A DNA stretch of 7,766 nucleotides from Oscillospiraceae bacterium (GTDB lineage Bacteria > Bacillota > Clostridia > Oscillospirales > Acutalibacteraceae): contig JAISII010000100.1 in the NCBI GenBank assembly GCA_031262125.1, positions 1 to 7,766 on the forward strand, read 5' to 3'. This document shows positions 1-5,177 of the stretch, piece after piece. The notes under the pieces were generated by a model, which saw only the letters and a program-made list of their open reading frames with translations, was not told the DNA's origin and searched no databases. Position 1 is the first letter of the stretch. Each line of letters begins with the position of its first letter. Both the position numbers and the translations under genes were made by a program.

Positions 1-161
1 ACCATATTAATTTCGGCTTCGTACATTGCAATTGCAACACGCCGCAAAGCCTCTTGGTTATAGCCCAAGGTTTTAAGCTTTTTTTTAACCGAAGCCGATG
101 CCTCGCCTGCATAGGTAAAATCGTCGGCGTTAACGGTATAGTGAAGTTGAATTGGTGTCAT
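1..161 (-). CDS. RsbW-like ATP-binding (anti-sigma-type) protein, 3' part outside window
   Basis: The gene begins at the ATG at 161-159 and runs off the left edge, so only the first 53 residues are present. It reads MTPIQLHYTVNADDFTYAGE and continues with a Lys-rich stretch, then LRRVAIAMYEAEINMV. The last piece resembles helix 1 and the N-box (E..N) of GHKL/HATPase anti-sigma factors of the RsbW/SpoIIAB type. Its ATG overlaps the stop of the upstream DRTGG gene by 4 nt (ATGA), which implies translational coupling. Small ATPases of this kind commonly sit beside DRTGG and PHP-domain genes near redox or hydrogenase genes in Clostridia; that context is family knowledge, not visible here. The exact substrate or sigma partner is unknown. 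The call rests on a short N-terminal segment. Confidence 0.7.
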   Translation of the reverse strand, partial: MTPIQLHYTVNADDFTYAGEASASVKKKLKTLGYNQEALRRVAIAMYEAEINM

Positions 162-505
162 ACGTCGCAGCCTCCCTCGAGCCCGTTTTTATAAAGCAGC
201 CCGCACGCTGTAAACATACGGTAGGGCGAAGAAATAAGCGTAATATCCCTCGACTCTGCAAGGTCGATTATAGTTTGGTCGGGCACTTTGCCCCTTACAA
301 ACACAATGCACACCATATCCATCATTTCGGCTGTGCGAACAACCTGTGGGTTAACAAGCCCTGTAAGCAGCACCGACTGGTCTTTTACAAAAGCCAGCAC
401 GTCGCTCATCATATCGCTGCCGCAAGCGGTATGCACCTCTGCCTCTAAATTTGCAGCATATACAACCTCGCCTTTTAAAATGTCAATAATATCCTTTACA
501 ATCAT
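158..505 (-). CDS. DRTGG domain-containing protein
   Basis: This is a complete 115-residue protein. It consists of one DRTGG-type alpha/beta domain and nothing else: an N-terminal MIVKDIIDIL helix, an acidic strand region, GSDMMSDVLAFVK at about 29-41, a hydrophobic strand VLLTGLVNPQVVRTAEM at about 46-62, IVFVRGKVPD at about 68-77 and ITLISSPYRMF at about 89-99. Stand-alone DRTGG proteins of about 110-120 residues are known in anaerobic Firmicutes. The domain is thought to sense or bind ligands, but its biochemical role is not established. The start is supported by GGAGG 8 nt upstream (cctcc at 514-518 on the plus strand). The stop overlaps the next gene's ATG by 4 nt, so the two form an operon driven by the promoter at 596-568. 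The literal D-R-T-G-G motif is not conserved in this copy. Confidence 0.82.
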   Translation of the reverse strand: MIVKDIIDILKGEVVYAANLEAEVHTACGSDMMSDVLAFVKDQSVLLTGLVNPQVVRTAEMMDMVCIVFVRGKVPDQTIIDLAESRDITLISSPYRMFTACGLLYKNGLEGGCDV

Positions 506-567
506 TTGTTTTTCCTCCGCTATAGTACTATTATACTTCTTTTTTTATTTTACTTATTTTATAACTT

Positions 568-596
568 AGTATAACCTTAAAACAGCAAAATGTCAA
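568..596 (-). promoter_or_regulatory. Sigma-A-type promoter of the DRTGG/ATPase operon
   Basis: On the minus strand a perfect -35 TTGACA (596-591) is followed by a 17-nt spacer and a -10 TATACT (573-568). It lies about 63 nt upstream of the DRTGG start codon, followed by an AT-rich leader. A second TATAAT occurs at 535-530, closer to the gene but without a good -35. The call is from sequence only. Confidence 0.7.
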
Positions 597-604
597 TGTG
601 GAAA

Positions 605-665
605 CCACCATTTGCCATTTGCCACACAAACAACCATTTGCTACTTGCCACTTGCAATCTGCAAT
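605..665. repeat. Degenerate heptamer repeat tract
   Basis: The tract is built from drifting 7-mers of the form CATTTGC, CATTTGC, CATTTGC, TACTTGC, CACTTGC, AATCTGC. It is interrupted once by an A/C-rich spacer. It shares its 7-nt period and TTGC/CTGC core with the tracts at 867-910 and 944-975. Confidence 0.65.
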
Positions 666-856
666 TTCACAAAAACCACCCCGAGCCGAAAAAATTTAAA
701 TTCTATTTAAATTTTAAAAAAAATAAAATTTTTCGCACAAACCACCCCGTCTGCTCTGCTCAATCTAAAAATATTATTATTTTTTTAGATTTTTAATGAA
801 AAATAAATTTTATTTTTTATTTAGGGAGCAGCCACCCCTCCCCGGAGGGGAATATT
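662..856 (-). repeat. Dispersed C/G-rich structured repeat, variant copy with AT-rich inserts
   Basis: Read on the minus strand it starts with AATATTCCCCTCC, then GGAGGGGTGGCTGC, an AT-rich insert, GCAGACGGGGTGGTTTG and a second CGGGGTGGTTTTT box. The copy at 1877-1933 has the same box order (ATATTCCCCTCC, GGAGGGGTGG, GACGGGGTGGTTTG), but there a 15-nt hairpin takes the place of the AT-rich insert. The outer boxes are conserved while the apical part differs. Confidence 0.6.
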
Positions 857-866
857 TCCGCATTAC

Positions 867-910
867 CAAGGCTTCTTGCCTCTTGCAACTTGTCTCTTGT
901 TCCTTGAAGC
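867..910. repeat. Degenerate heptamer repeat tract
   Basis: Successive 7-mers are approximately CTTCTTG, CCTCTTG, CAACTTG, TCTCTTG and TTCCTTG. Period and core match the tract at 605-665, but with T-rich units. Confidence 0.6.
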
Positions 911-943
911 TGGGAGGCTTTTTTGTAAGTGCGATTTTAAAAC

Positions 944-975
944 ATTTCTGCATTCTGCATTATTATTTCTTATTT
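944..975. repeat. 32-bp direct repeat, left copy
   Basis: This 32-nt stretch, starting ATTTCTGCATTCTGC and ending TTATTTCTTATTT, recurs exactly and in the same orientation at 5232-5263. It begins with the same kind of 7-mer (ATTCTGC) as the neighbouring heptamer tracts. The two copies bracket all the accessory genes, from the antitoxin to the recombinase tail. Confidence 0.9.
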
Positions 976-989
976 GCAATTAAACGCTC

Positions 990-1018
990 TTGACGATATA
1001 CAAATATTATGATATAAT
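990..1018 (+). promoter_or_regulatory. Sigma-A-type promoter of the antitoxin gene
   Basis: TTGACG (990-995), a 17-nt spacer and a perfect TATAAT (1013-1018) lie 33 nt upstream of the antitoxin start. An imperfect dyad, GATAT (1011-1015) and ATATC (1028-1032), spans the -10 and initiation region. It could be an autoregulatory operator, as is usual for Phd-family antitoxins; this is inference. Confidence 0.75.
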
Positions 1019-1050
1019 TTGCATATAATATCTTTAGGAGGTGCATTTAG

Positions 1051-1314
1051 TTGCCTAATATAAGACCAAGTGCAGATTTACGCAATAATTACAATGAAAT
1101 ATCAGAATTTTGCCACAAATACCCCGAACCTGTTTACATCACTAAAAACGGTCGTGGAGATTTAGCTGTTTTGAGCATTGAAGCATACGAACAGCTTTGC
1201 AGCAAATTTGAATTGTATCATCTTATTAATGAAGGGCTGAAAGCCGAAAAAGCAGGCGAATTAGAGCCGGCAGATAAAGTTTTTGCAGACCTTTTAAAGA
1301 GGATACTCGAATGA
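1051..1314 (+). CDS. Phd/YefM-family antitoxin (orphan)
   Basis: This is an 87-residue protein with the Phd/YefM layout. The N-terminal DNA-binding and dimerisation fold is PSADLRNNYNEISEFC, then EPVYITKNGRGDLAVLSIE and AYEQL (to about residue 50). A charged helical tail (about 51-87) would wrap the partner toxin. In the family these proteins neutralise RelE/ParE-type toxins and repress their own promoter. The start is TTG at 1051, fixed by AGGAGGT at 1036-1042 (8-nt spacing) and by family alignment of MPNIRPSADLRNNY. The stop overlaps a downstream ATG by 4 nt (ATGA at 1311-1314), exactly where the toxin gene should begin. The frame after that ATG closes after nine codons, so the antitoxin is an orphan. 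Confidence 0.9.
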   Translation: MPNIRPSADLRNNYNEISEFCHKYPEPVYITKNGRGDLAVLSIEAYEQLCSKFELYHLINEGLKAEKAGELEPADKVFADLLKRILE

Positions 1315-1340
1315 CATATGATGTTATGTTTGCAACCTAA
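1311..1340 (+). pseudogene. Remnant start of a RelE/ParE-type toxin gene
   Basis: ATG at 1311 overlaps the antitoxin stop in the standard ATGA coupling and opens the frame MTYDVMFAT, closed by TAA at 1338-1340. RelE/ParE toxins paired with Phd/YefM antitoxins very often start with MTY followed by a hydrophobic strand, so this looks like the first strand of the toxin with the rest deleted. The terminator of the xre gene follows directly, so the loss was a clean deletion reaching the neighbouring gene. A functional nine-residue peptide is possible but unlikely. Confidence 0.6.
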
Positions 1341-1365
1341 AAAATTCCCCCTCATAGAGGGGGAA
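1339..1365 (-). terminator. Rho-independent terminator of the xre gene
   Basis: A 9-bp perfect stem, TTCCCCCTC (1345-1353) and GAGGGGGAA (1357-1365), with a 3-nt loop is followed on the minus strand by six T (1344-1339). It sits 3 nt past the xre stop codon. On the plus strand the trailing sequence is a poorer T-run, so its main service is to xre. Confidence 0.85.
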
Positions 1366-1368
1366 ATC

Positions 1369-1569
1369 TTATTTCCTGTCTGTTCGCCCAAGAATATAAT
1401 CTACACTTGTTTTGTAATAATCAGCCAACTTTAAAAGAACACTTGTCGGTATGTCGTTTTCGCCGGTTTCATACTTAGAATACCCTGTTTGCGACATACC
1501 CAAAACAGCGGCTACAGCCTTTTGTGTAAGGTCGCTGTCCTCACGCAAATCTCGCAATCTTTTATACAT
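1369..1569 (-). CDS. Xre-family HTH transcriptional regulator
   Basis: The 66-residue protein is almost entirely a Cro/C1-type HTH_3 domain. It has the scaffold LRDLREDSDLTQKAVAAVLG, the recognition region MSQTGYSKYETGEND, then PTSVLLKLADYYKTSVDYIL ending in GRTDRK. There is no room for a sensor domain, so it is probably a simple repressor. The start ATG (1569-1567) has the weak site AGGGTGAT upstream. The gene diverges from the CxxC mini-protein at 1663. The palindrome at 1622-1640 lies inside the mini-protein's promoter and is the obvious binding-site candidate. A shared 9-mer, CCTGTTTTA, also occurs at 1581-1589 beside the xre ribosome binding site and could mediate autorepression. It could be a phage or element remnant or a chromosomal regulator. 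Confidence 0.9.
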   Translation of the reverse strand: MYKRLRDLREDSDLTQKAVAAVLGMSQTGYSKYETGENDIPTSVLLKLADYYKTSVDYILGRTDRK

Positions 1570-1614
1570 CTAAACATCACCCTGTTTTATTATGCACTAA
1601 TCTGTTCCAGAGTA

Positions 1615-1643
1615 TTGACTTTTAACCTGTTTTAGGTTAAAAT
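1615..1643 (+). promoter_or_regulatory. Promoter with embedded 19-bp palindromic operator
   Basis: TTGACT (1615-1620), a 17-nt spacer and TAAAAT (1638-1643) form a sigma-A-type promoter for the CxxC gene. The perfect palindrome TTAACCTGTTTTAGGTTAA (1622-1640; 7-bp arms, 5-nt centre) fills the spacer and enters the -10. Binding there would block polymerase. The divergent Xre protein is the likely ligand (inference). Confidence 0.7.
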
Positions 1644-1662
1644 GCTTGCTGAGGTGATTTTT

Positions 1663-1851
1663 TTGGCTGAATTTTGTTTTGATTGTTTTAAAAAAATTAT
1701 AGATAATAACGCAGAAAAAGATAATGTAGTTTTAAGCAAGTATAAAGACTACTGCGAGGGATGCTCGAAAGAAAAACATGTTGTTATAACATACAAATCT
1801 AAAAAATCCATTTTTAGTAAAATGCTGTCGATAATTTTAAGAATACGATGA
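1663..1851 (+). CDS. Small CxxC...CxxC zinc-ribbon-like protein
   Basis: This is a 62-residue protein beginning (M)AEFCFDCFKK. It has two Cys pairs, C5-x2-C8 and C31-x2-C34, spaced as in a zinc ribbon, then VVITYKSKK and a short hydrophobic, basic tail (SIFSKMLSIILRIR). Small proteins starting MAEFC.DC and carrying a second C..C pair are recurrent in Firmicutes, with no established function. The start is TTG at 1663, chosen because GAGGTGA (1651-1657) precedes it at the right spacing and because MAEFC is the usual family start. An in-frame ATG at 1642 lies inside the promoter -10, so it cannot be the start. The tail differs from the acidic or neutral ends I would expect, and may be diverged. 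It is probably controlled by the neighbouring Xre protein. Confidence 0.75.
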   Translation: MAEFCFDCFKKIIDNNAEKDNVVLSKYKDYCEGCSKEKHVVITYKSKKSIFSKMLSIILRIR

Positions 1852-1876
1852 GAGATTAAACCAAAGTCTCGGATGC

Positions 1877-2014
1877 GAGAATATATTCCCCTCCGAGGAG
1901 GGGTGGCAGGGCGTAGCCCTGACGGGGTGGTTTGCGACGAAGAGGGGGACTTTTGGGTACACTCAAAAAGAAAGCAAAAAAAGTCCCCCAAAAAGGCGGG
2001 GTTAGATAGGGATT
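1877..2014 (+). repeat. Highly structured dispersed intergenic repeat
   Basis: This block is about 138 nt. A first hairpin is CCCCTCC / GGAGGGG with almost no loop (about 1890-1905). A second hairpin, CAGGGC GTA GCCCTG, is flanked by two GGGGTGG boxes. A third stem, GGGGGACTTTT (1944-1954) with AAAAGTCCCCC (1979-1989), closes a 24-nt loop. The block ends GGCGGGGTTAGATAGGGATT. Related boxes occur inverted at 662-856, and the terminal part recurs inverted at 5178-5210, so it is a multi-copy element. The open frames across it (1749-1991 and 1856-2056, minus) are artefacts of this repeat. It could be a MITE or REP-like element, or a structured RNA. Confidence 0.7.
2001..2014 (+). repeat. 14-bp inverted repeat, left copy
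   Basis: GTTAGATAGGGATT here is perfectly inverted at 5178-5191. It is the inner end of the structured repeat. The pair brackets the brxL/FN3/recombinase block. Confidence 0.9.
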
Positions 2015-2022
2015 AAACAAAG

Positions 2023-2066
2023 ACGCTCGTGAACACCGAGAAAATCGGCTGTTCACGGGCGTTTTT
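2023..2066. terminator. Bidirectional rho-independent terminator after brxL
   Basis: A 13-bp arm, ACGCTCGTGAACA (2023-2035), pairs with TGTTCACGGGCGT (2050-2062) with a single T:G wobble. An inner CCGA/TCGG extends the stem, and TTTTT follows on the plus strand. It lies 19 nt beyond the brxL stop. On the minus strand the T-run is weaker (TCTTTGTTT) but the stem still serves brxL. Confidence 0.75.
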
Positions 2067-2084
2067 CTATTTCTGCTTTAAAAT

Positions 2085-3575
2085 CTATTCGACACCCAAA
2101 GCCTTAAACACAGCTTCCTGCGGCGTTGAGTAGAAAATGAGGCTAAACGCTCCAATCAGGTCGGAAGGGACTGTGCCGATGTCCGCCGCCGAAGTAATCG
2201 GTACGAGGACTTTCTTTGCGCCGCTGTCAATGCAGACTTGAAGTACGCTTGCCAGTTCCTCAACTTTGAGAATAGTGCCGCTTATGCTTATTTCGCCAAG
2301 TACGGCAAGGCTCGAAAGAGTCGGCTTGCCAAGGGAGATTGACGCAAGAGCTATAACGGACGGTAACGTTAGATTTTTCGTCATTCCTATTCCGTTCAGG
2401 TCTTGGTAGTTGACGATGTAGTCCTTTGTCGTAGTGCTGATTGAGCCGCTTATTTGATGCCCGTTCGCCTTTAGATAGTTGAACGCCGTGTTCGTCGCTT
2501 CTCGTGCATCACGGTCAGAGCCAAGCCCCGTGCGCTCGAATTTGCCGTTGCCGGGGAGCATCTGTGTCTCAAGTCGGTACACGCCTATCATCCCAGTTTT
2601 GCCTTGCGACACAGTATAGACATTGCCGGGGTTCGTCATGCCTTCGGGGATTATCTTGCCGCCACCCTGTTCGGGTACGGAAACATAACGCTCCTCAAAG
2701 GACTCATTGTCGATATAAGAGAAGTTCACGTCATAGAACTCCATACCGCCGATTTTCTTTAACTGTTCTTTGACTCGTCGACGCATCTCAAGAGCGAACA
2801 CGAGGACTTCTTCAATCTCGTCCTTTGTGAACTCTCCGTTCGGGTAGAGCAACTTAGTAAACCCTGACACGATTTTGCGTACAGCAATAACATCACGCTG
2901 ATTCAAGTTCGTGCCGAAGCGGAAGTAGCGGTCGCAAGCATCTCCGAACGGCTCTTTGCGCATCTCACGCATAAACTCGGCAAGGTAGTCGGTGATAAAG
3001 CCATAATCATTTGTGAATGATTCAGGTCTGTATTTCGGAATCTCCCATCCCGGCACATAACAGTGCATACGGTCGAGGAACGCCGTGTCATACGCCATCG
3101 CTTCGGGGAATGGGTCAAAGAGGTGCGAAGTCTTCAGCAGAACTTCGACGCTCTGATTGATATTGCCCACGAATGCCATCGAAGCCGAAGCCGCTTTTTC
3201 CTCTTTTCCGCGGGCGAAAGAACCGGACGCCATATAGTCCTTCATAATTTGAACGCCGTCTTTGTCTTTAAAGGTGATGCCCGCCACCTCGTCGAACGCC
3301 ACACAGTCCCAAAGCCCAACAAGCCCGACTTGTTTACTCGACATATTGTAGAAGAGATTTGCGACCGTGGTTTGCCCGCCGGACACAAGTATGCTGTTTG
3401 GTGATATTTCTTTATATAAGTGAGATTTACCCGTAGAACGCGGACCCAGTTCGCAGAGATTGAAGTTATTCTCAATAAGCGGGAGCATACGGGCAAGTTG
3501 AAGCCACTTCTCGCGTTCGGTGAAATGGTCTGCTTCGATGCCCGTAGAGCGCAGGAGAATTGTTATCCATTCGGG
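2085..3575 (-). pseudogene. brxL: BrxL (BREX Lon-like AAA+ protein), N-terminally truncated
   Basis: BrxL is the Lon-related, MCM-like AAA+ ATPase of type I BREX phage defence. The frame is open from 3581. Recognisable BrxL sequence starts around PEWITILLRSTGIEADHF, upstream of the first ATG at 3488. Numbering from that ATG (467 aa), Walker A is GPRSTGKS (15-22), Walker B CVAFDE (62-67), a sensor-like FVGNIN about 106-111, and the conserved FLDRMHCYVPGWEIPK 137-152. The Lon-like domain fills the last ~120 residues, with a Ser at the nucleophile position (LPSV, S377) but Ala at the position of the catalytic Lys (A413), so peptidase activity is doubtful. The family is about 670-700 aa, so roughly 200 N-terminal residues are missing, cut where the FN3 sequence begins. 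The fragment keeps an intact ATPase core and could be translated from 3488, but no ribosome binding site or promoter is evident and no other BREX gene is in the window. Confidence 0.88.
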
Positions 3576-4815
3576 CGACGGTCACGCTATTGCGTCCTAC
3601 GACATTCAATACAGCGATTCGAGCAACAACTCCACGTGGGGCAGTTGGACTACGCTCAAAAATGTCGTCACCACGGCGACAAGCGGGTCAACTTCCGTAT
3701 CGCCGCCGACAACGAGAGGGTATTACAGGCGGTTCCGTGTTCGTGCTGTGTCGGCTCTGGGCGAGAGTTACTATTCGCCGTGGAAAACATCGACCAACTC
3801 TGTCCGCAAAAACACCGCTCCTGTCGCACCGACTTCGGCGACGGCAAGTCCCACGGTCTATTCCACCGAGGACATCACCCTCTCGTGGTCTGGGGCTTCG
3901 GCGGGAACGGGTACAATCAACGGCTACCAGATAGCTTCCCGAACCTCGACGGATAATACAACGTGGAGCGCGTGGACTGTTCTTGCCAAAACAACCTCGT
4001 CATCTTCAAGCGGGACGTACACGCCGACAGTATCACGCACCAACGGCGTGTATACCCAGTTCGGCATTTGGACGATTGACAGTTTTGGCATCTATTCGGC
4101 GGAGCGGATTTCAAACTCCATCCTCTGCACGGTTTCTGCTTGCGGTGCGCCGACGAATGCGTCATTAACGCCGCTCATTGTTGAAAGCACGGCTATGCTC
4201 TCGTGGAGCGGGGCTTCGGGCGGTTCGGGCAACGCGATTGTCGGCTACGACATTCAGTACAGCGACGGCGCACCCGGCGGCACTTGGGGTTCGTGGGCGA
4301 CTTACACGACGCTCACCACAACGGCGACGAGCGCATCGCTCTCGGTTTCACCGCCAACTACTCGCGGCTACTATCGTCGATTCAGACTTCGCACAAAAGG
4401 CGCAGCGGGTGCAAACTATTACAGCAGTTGGATAACCTCGCCCTCTATCCGCAAGAACACGCTGCCGACCGCTCCGACCGCGTTTGCCGTGTCGCCCACG
4501 GTTTATCAGTCGGGATATATCACGCTGAACTGGTCGGGAGCGGCGGCGGGAACGAGCGCGATAAAGCAGTATGTTATTCAGCAGCAAACTTCGAGCGACA
4601 ATGTCAACTGGGGTTCGTGGACTCTGACCGACACAGTTGTGACCTCGCAGGGGAGCGGAACGCTCTCGGTTTTGCCGCCGTCATCGTGGACGTATTTGCG
4701 TTATCGTATTTCCGTCACCGATACTCTCGGTGCGGTTTCGGATTACGCTGTCAGCGGGAGCGTCCGCAAGAACACCGCTCCTCTCACGCCGTCGCTTGCC
4801 GCACCCAAAGCAGGC
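3571..4815 (+). pseudogene. Internal fragment of a phage-type fibronectin-III repeat protein
   Basis: Unbroken frame with about four Ig-like/FN3-type domains of roughly 105 residues. Numbering from the first in-frame ATG (3520): partial domain 1 at 18-97, domain 2 at 98-206, domain 3 at 207-312, domain 4 at 313-417, and the beginning of a fifth. Domain boundaries carry VRKNTAP/IRKNTLP linkers, and domains 2-4 open with ..LSWSGAS.G. Domains 1 and 3 share DIQYSD and PPTTRGYYRRFR, and domains 2 and 4 resemble each other, so the array is ABAB. Such repeats are typical of clostridial phage tail or other surface-exposed structural proteins that bind cell walls or sugars. Neither end is natural: homology starts mid-domain at about 3571 and stops at about 4815, after which the frame runs into recombinase DNA and ends at 4845. 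The nominal start codons at 3520-3540 belong to the antisense of brxL. Confidence 0.75.
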
Positions 4816-5132
4816 TTTATGAAGATAATGTTGCAGGCAAAGTGAGCGATGAGCGATTTTTCAAAATGTCAGCTGAATACGAACTTGAGCAATCTACTCT
4901 CGTCAAGGAAATTGCGGAACTTGAAATATTCCTGCAAGAGCAGCGTGAACGTGCGGTCAGCACCGACAGTTTTTTGAAGCTTGTGAGGAAGTACACGGAC
5001 ATCAAGGAGCTTGACGCAGAAATTCTGCGGACGTTCATTGAGAGGGTCGTTATCCACCAAAAGGCAAAAAACGAGGACGGCAAGCGAACACAGCAAGTAG
5101 ACATCTACTATAATTTTATCGGCAAAATGTAA
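4809..5132 (+). pseudogene. C-terminal tail of a large serine recombinase (DUF4368 region)
   Basis: Reading from AGC at 4809 gives SRLYEDNVAGKVSDERFFKM, a Glu-rich coiled-coil stretch (AEYELEQSTLVKEIAELE...), and a C-terminal domain ending FLKLVRKYTDIKELDAEILR, FIERVVIHQKAK and VDIYYNFIGKM. This is the tail found in Tn916/TnpX-like large serine recombinases of Firmicutes integrative elements (family knowledge). Only about 107 residues remain of the usual ~500-550, and the resolvase catalytic domain (Ser nucleophile) and recombinase domain are absent, so it cannot recombine DNA. The longer open frame to the left (from 4203) is only the shadow of the FN3 repeats. A strong terminator overlaps the stop codon. 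This is the 3' end of a mobile element whose body is gone. Confidence 0.85.
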
Positions 5133-5167
5133 TCGGCACAGCGGTTAGGCTGTGCCGATTATTTTTT
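5132..5167 (+). terminator. Rho-independent terminator of the recombinase
   Basis: A perfect 11-bp stem, ATCGGCACAGC (5132-5142) and GCTGTGCCGAT (5149-5159), with a 6-nt loop is followed by TATTTTTTC. It starts at the last base of the recombinase stop codon. Confidence 0.92.
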
Positions 5168-5177
5168 CGATAAGGAA

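Larger units (their letters stand above)
597..989. other. Gene-free repeat-derived intergenic region
   Basis: No convincing gene is seen. The short open frames at 590-796 and 796-993 are low-complexity and have no ribosome binding sites. The stretch holds heptamer-type repeats (605-665 and 867-910), an AT-rich hairpin zone (690-825), a copy of the C/G-rich dispersed repeat in reverse orientation (about 662-856) and the left copy of a 32-bp direct repeat (944-975). A hairpin AATCTAAAAA / TTTTTAGATT occurs at 762-771 and 782-791. Confidence 0.75.

Noticed and set aside
605..975. Possible CRISPR array
   Set aside because: The repeats are 7-nt, contiguous and degenerate, with no conserved 20-40 nt repeats separated by unique spacers. 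No cas genes are present.
590..993. Two small plus-strand open frames (590-796 and 796-993)
   Set aside because: They have repeat-derived, low-complexity sequence with no ribosome binding site and no protein-like pattern. They cross the heptamer tracts and AT-rich hairpins.
1749..2056. Minus-strand open frames over the structured repeat
   Set aside because: They translate to Pro/Arg-rich strings dictated by the hairpin boxes. One also lies antisense to the CxxC gene and neither has a start signal.
3063..3404. Plus-strand open frames antisense to brxL
   Set aside because: They are shadows of the clearly conserved BrxL frame, with no start signals of their own.
4203..4808. Long N-terminal extension of the recombinase frame
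   Set aside because: It is the shadow frame of the FN3 repeats (Arg/His/Cys-rich). Recombinase similarity begins only at about 4809.
2085..5132. A functional BREX or novel defence system
   Set aside because: Only a truncated brxL is present, without pglX, brxC, pglZ or other partners, and its neighbours are broken genes of unrelated function.
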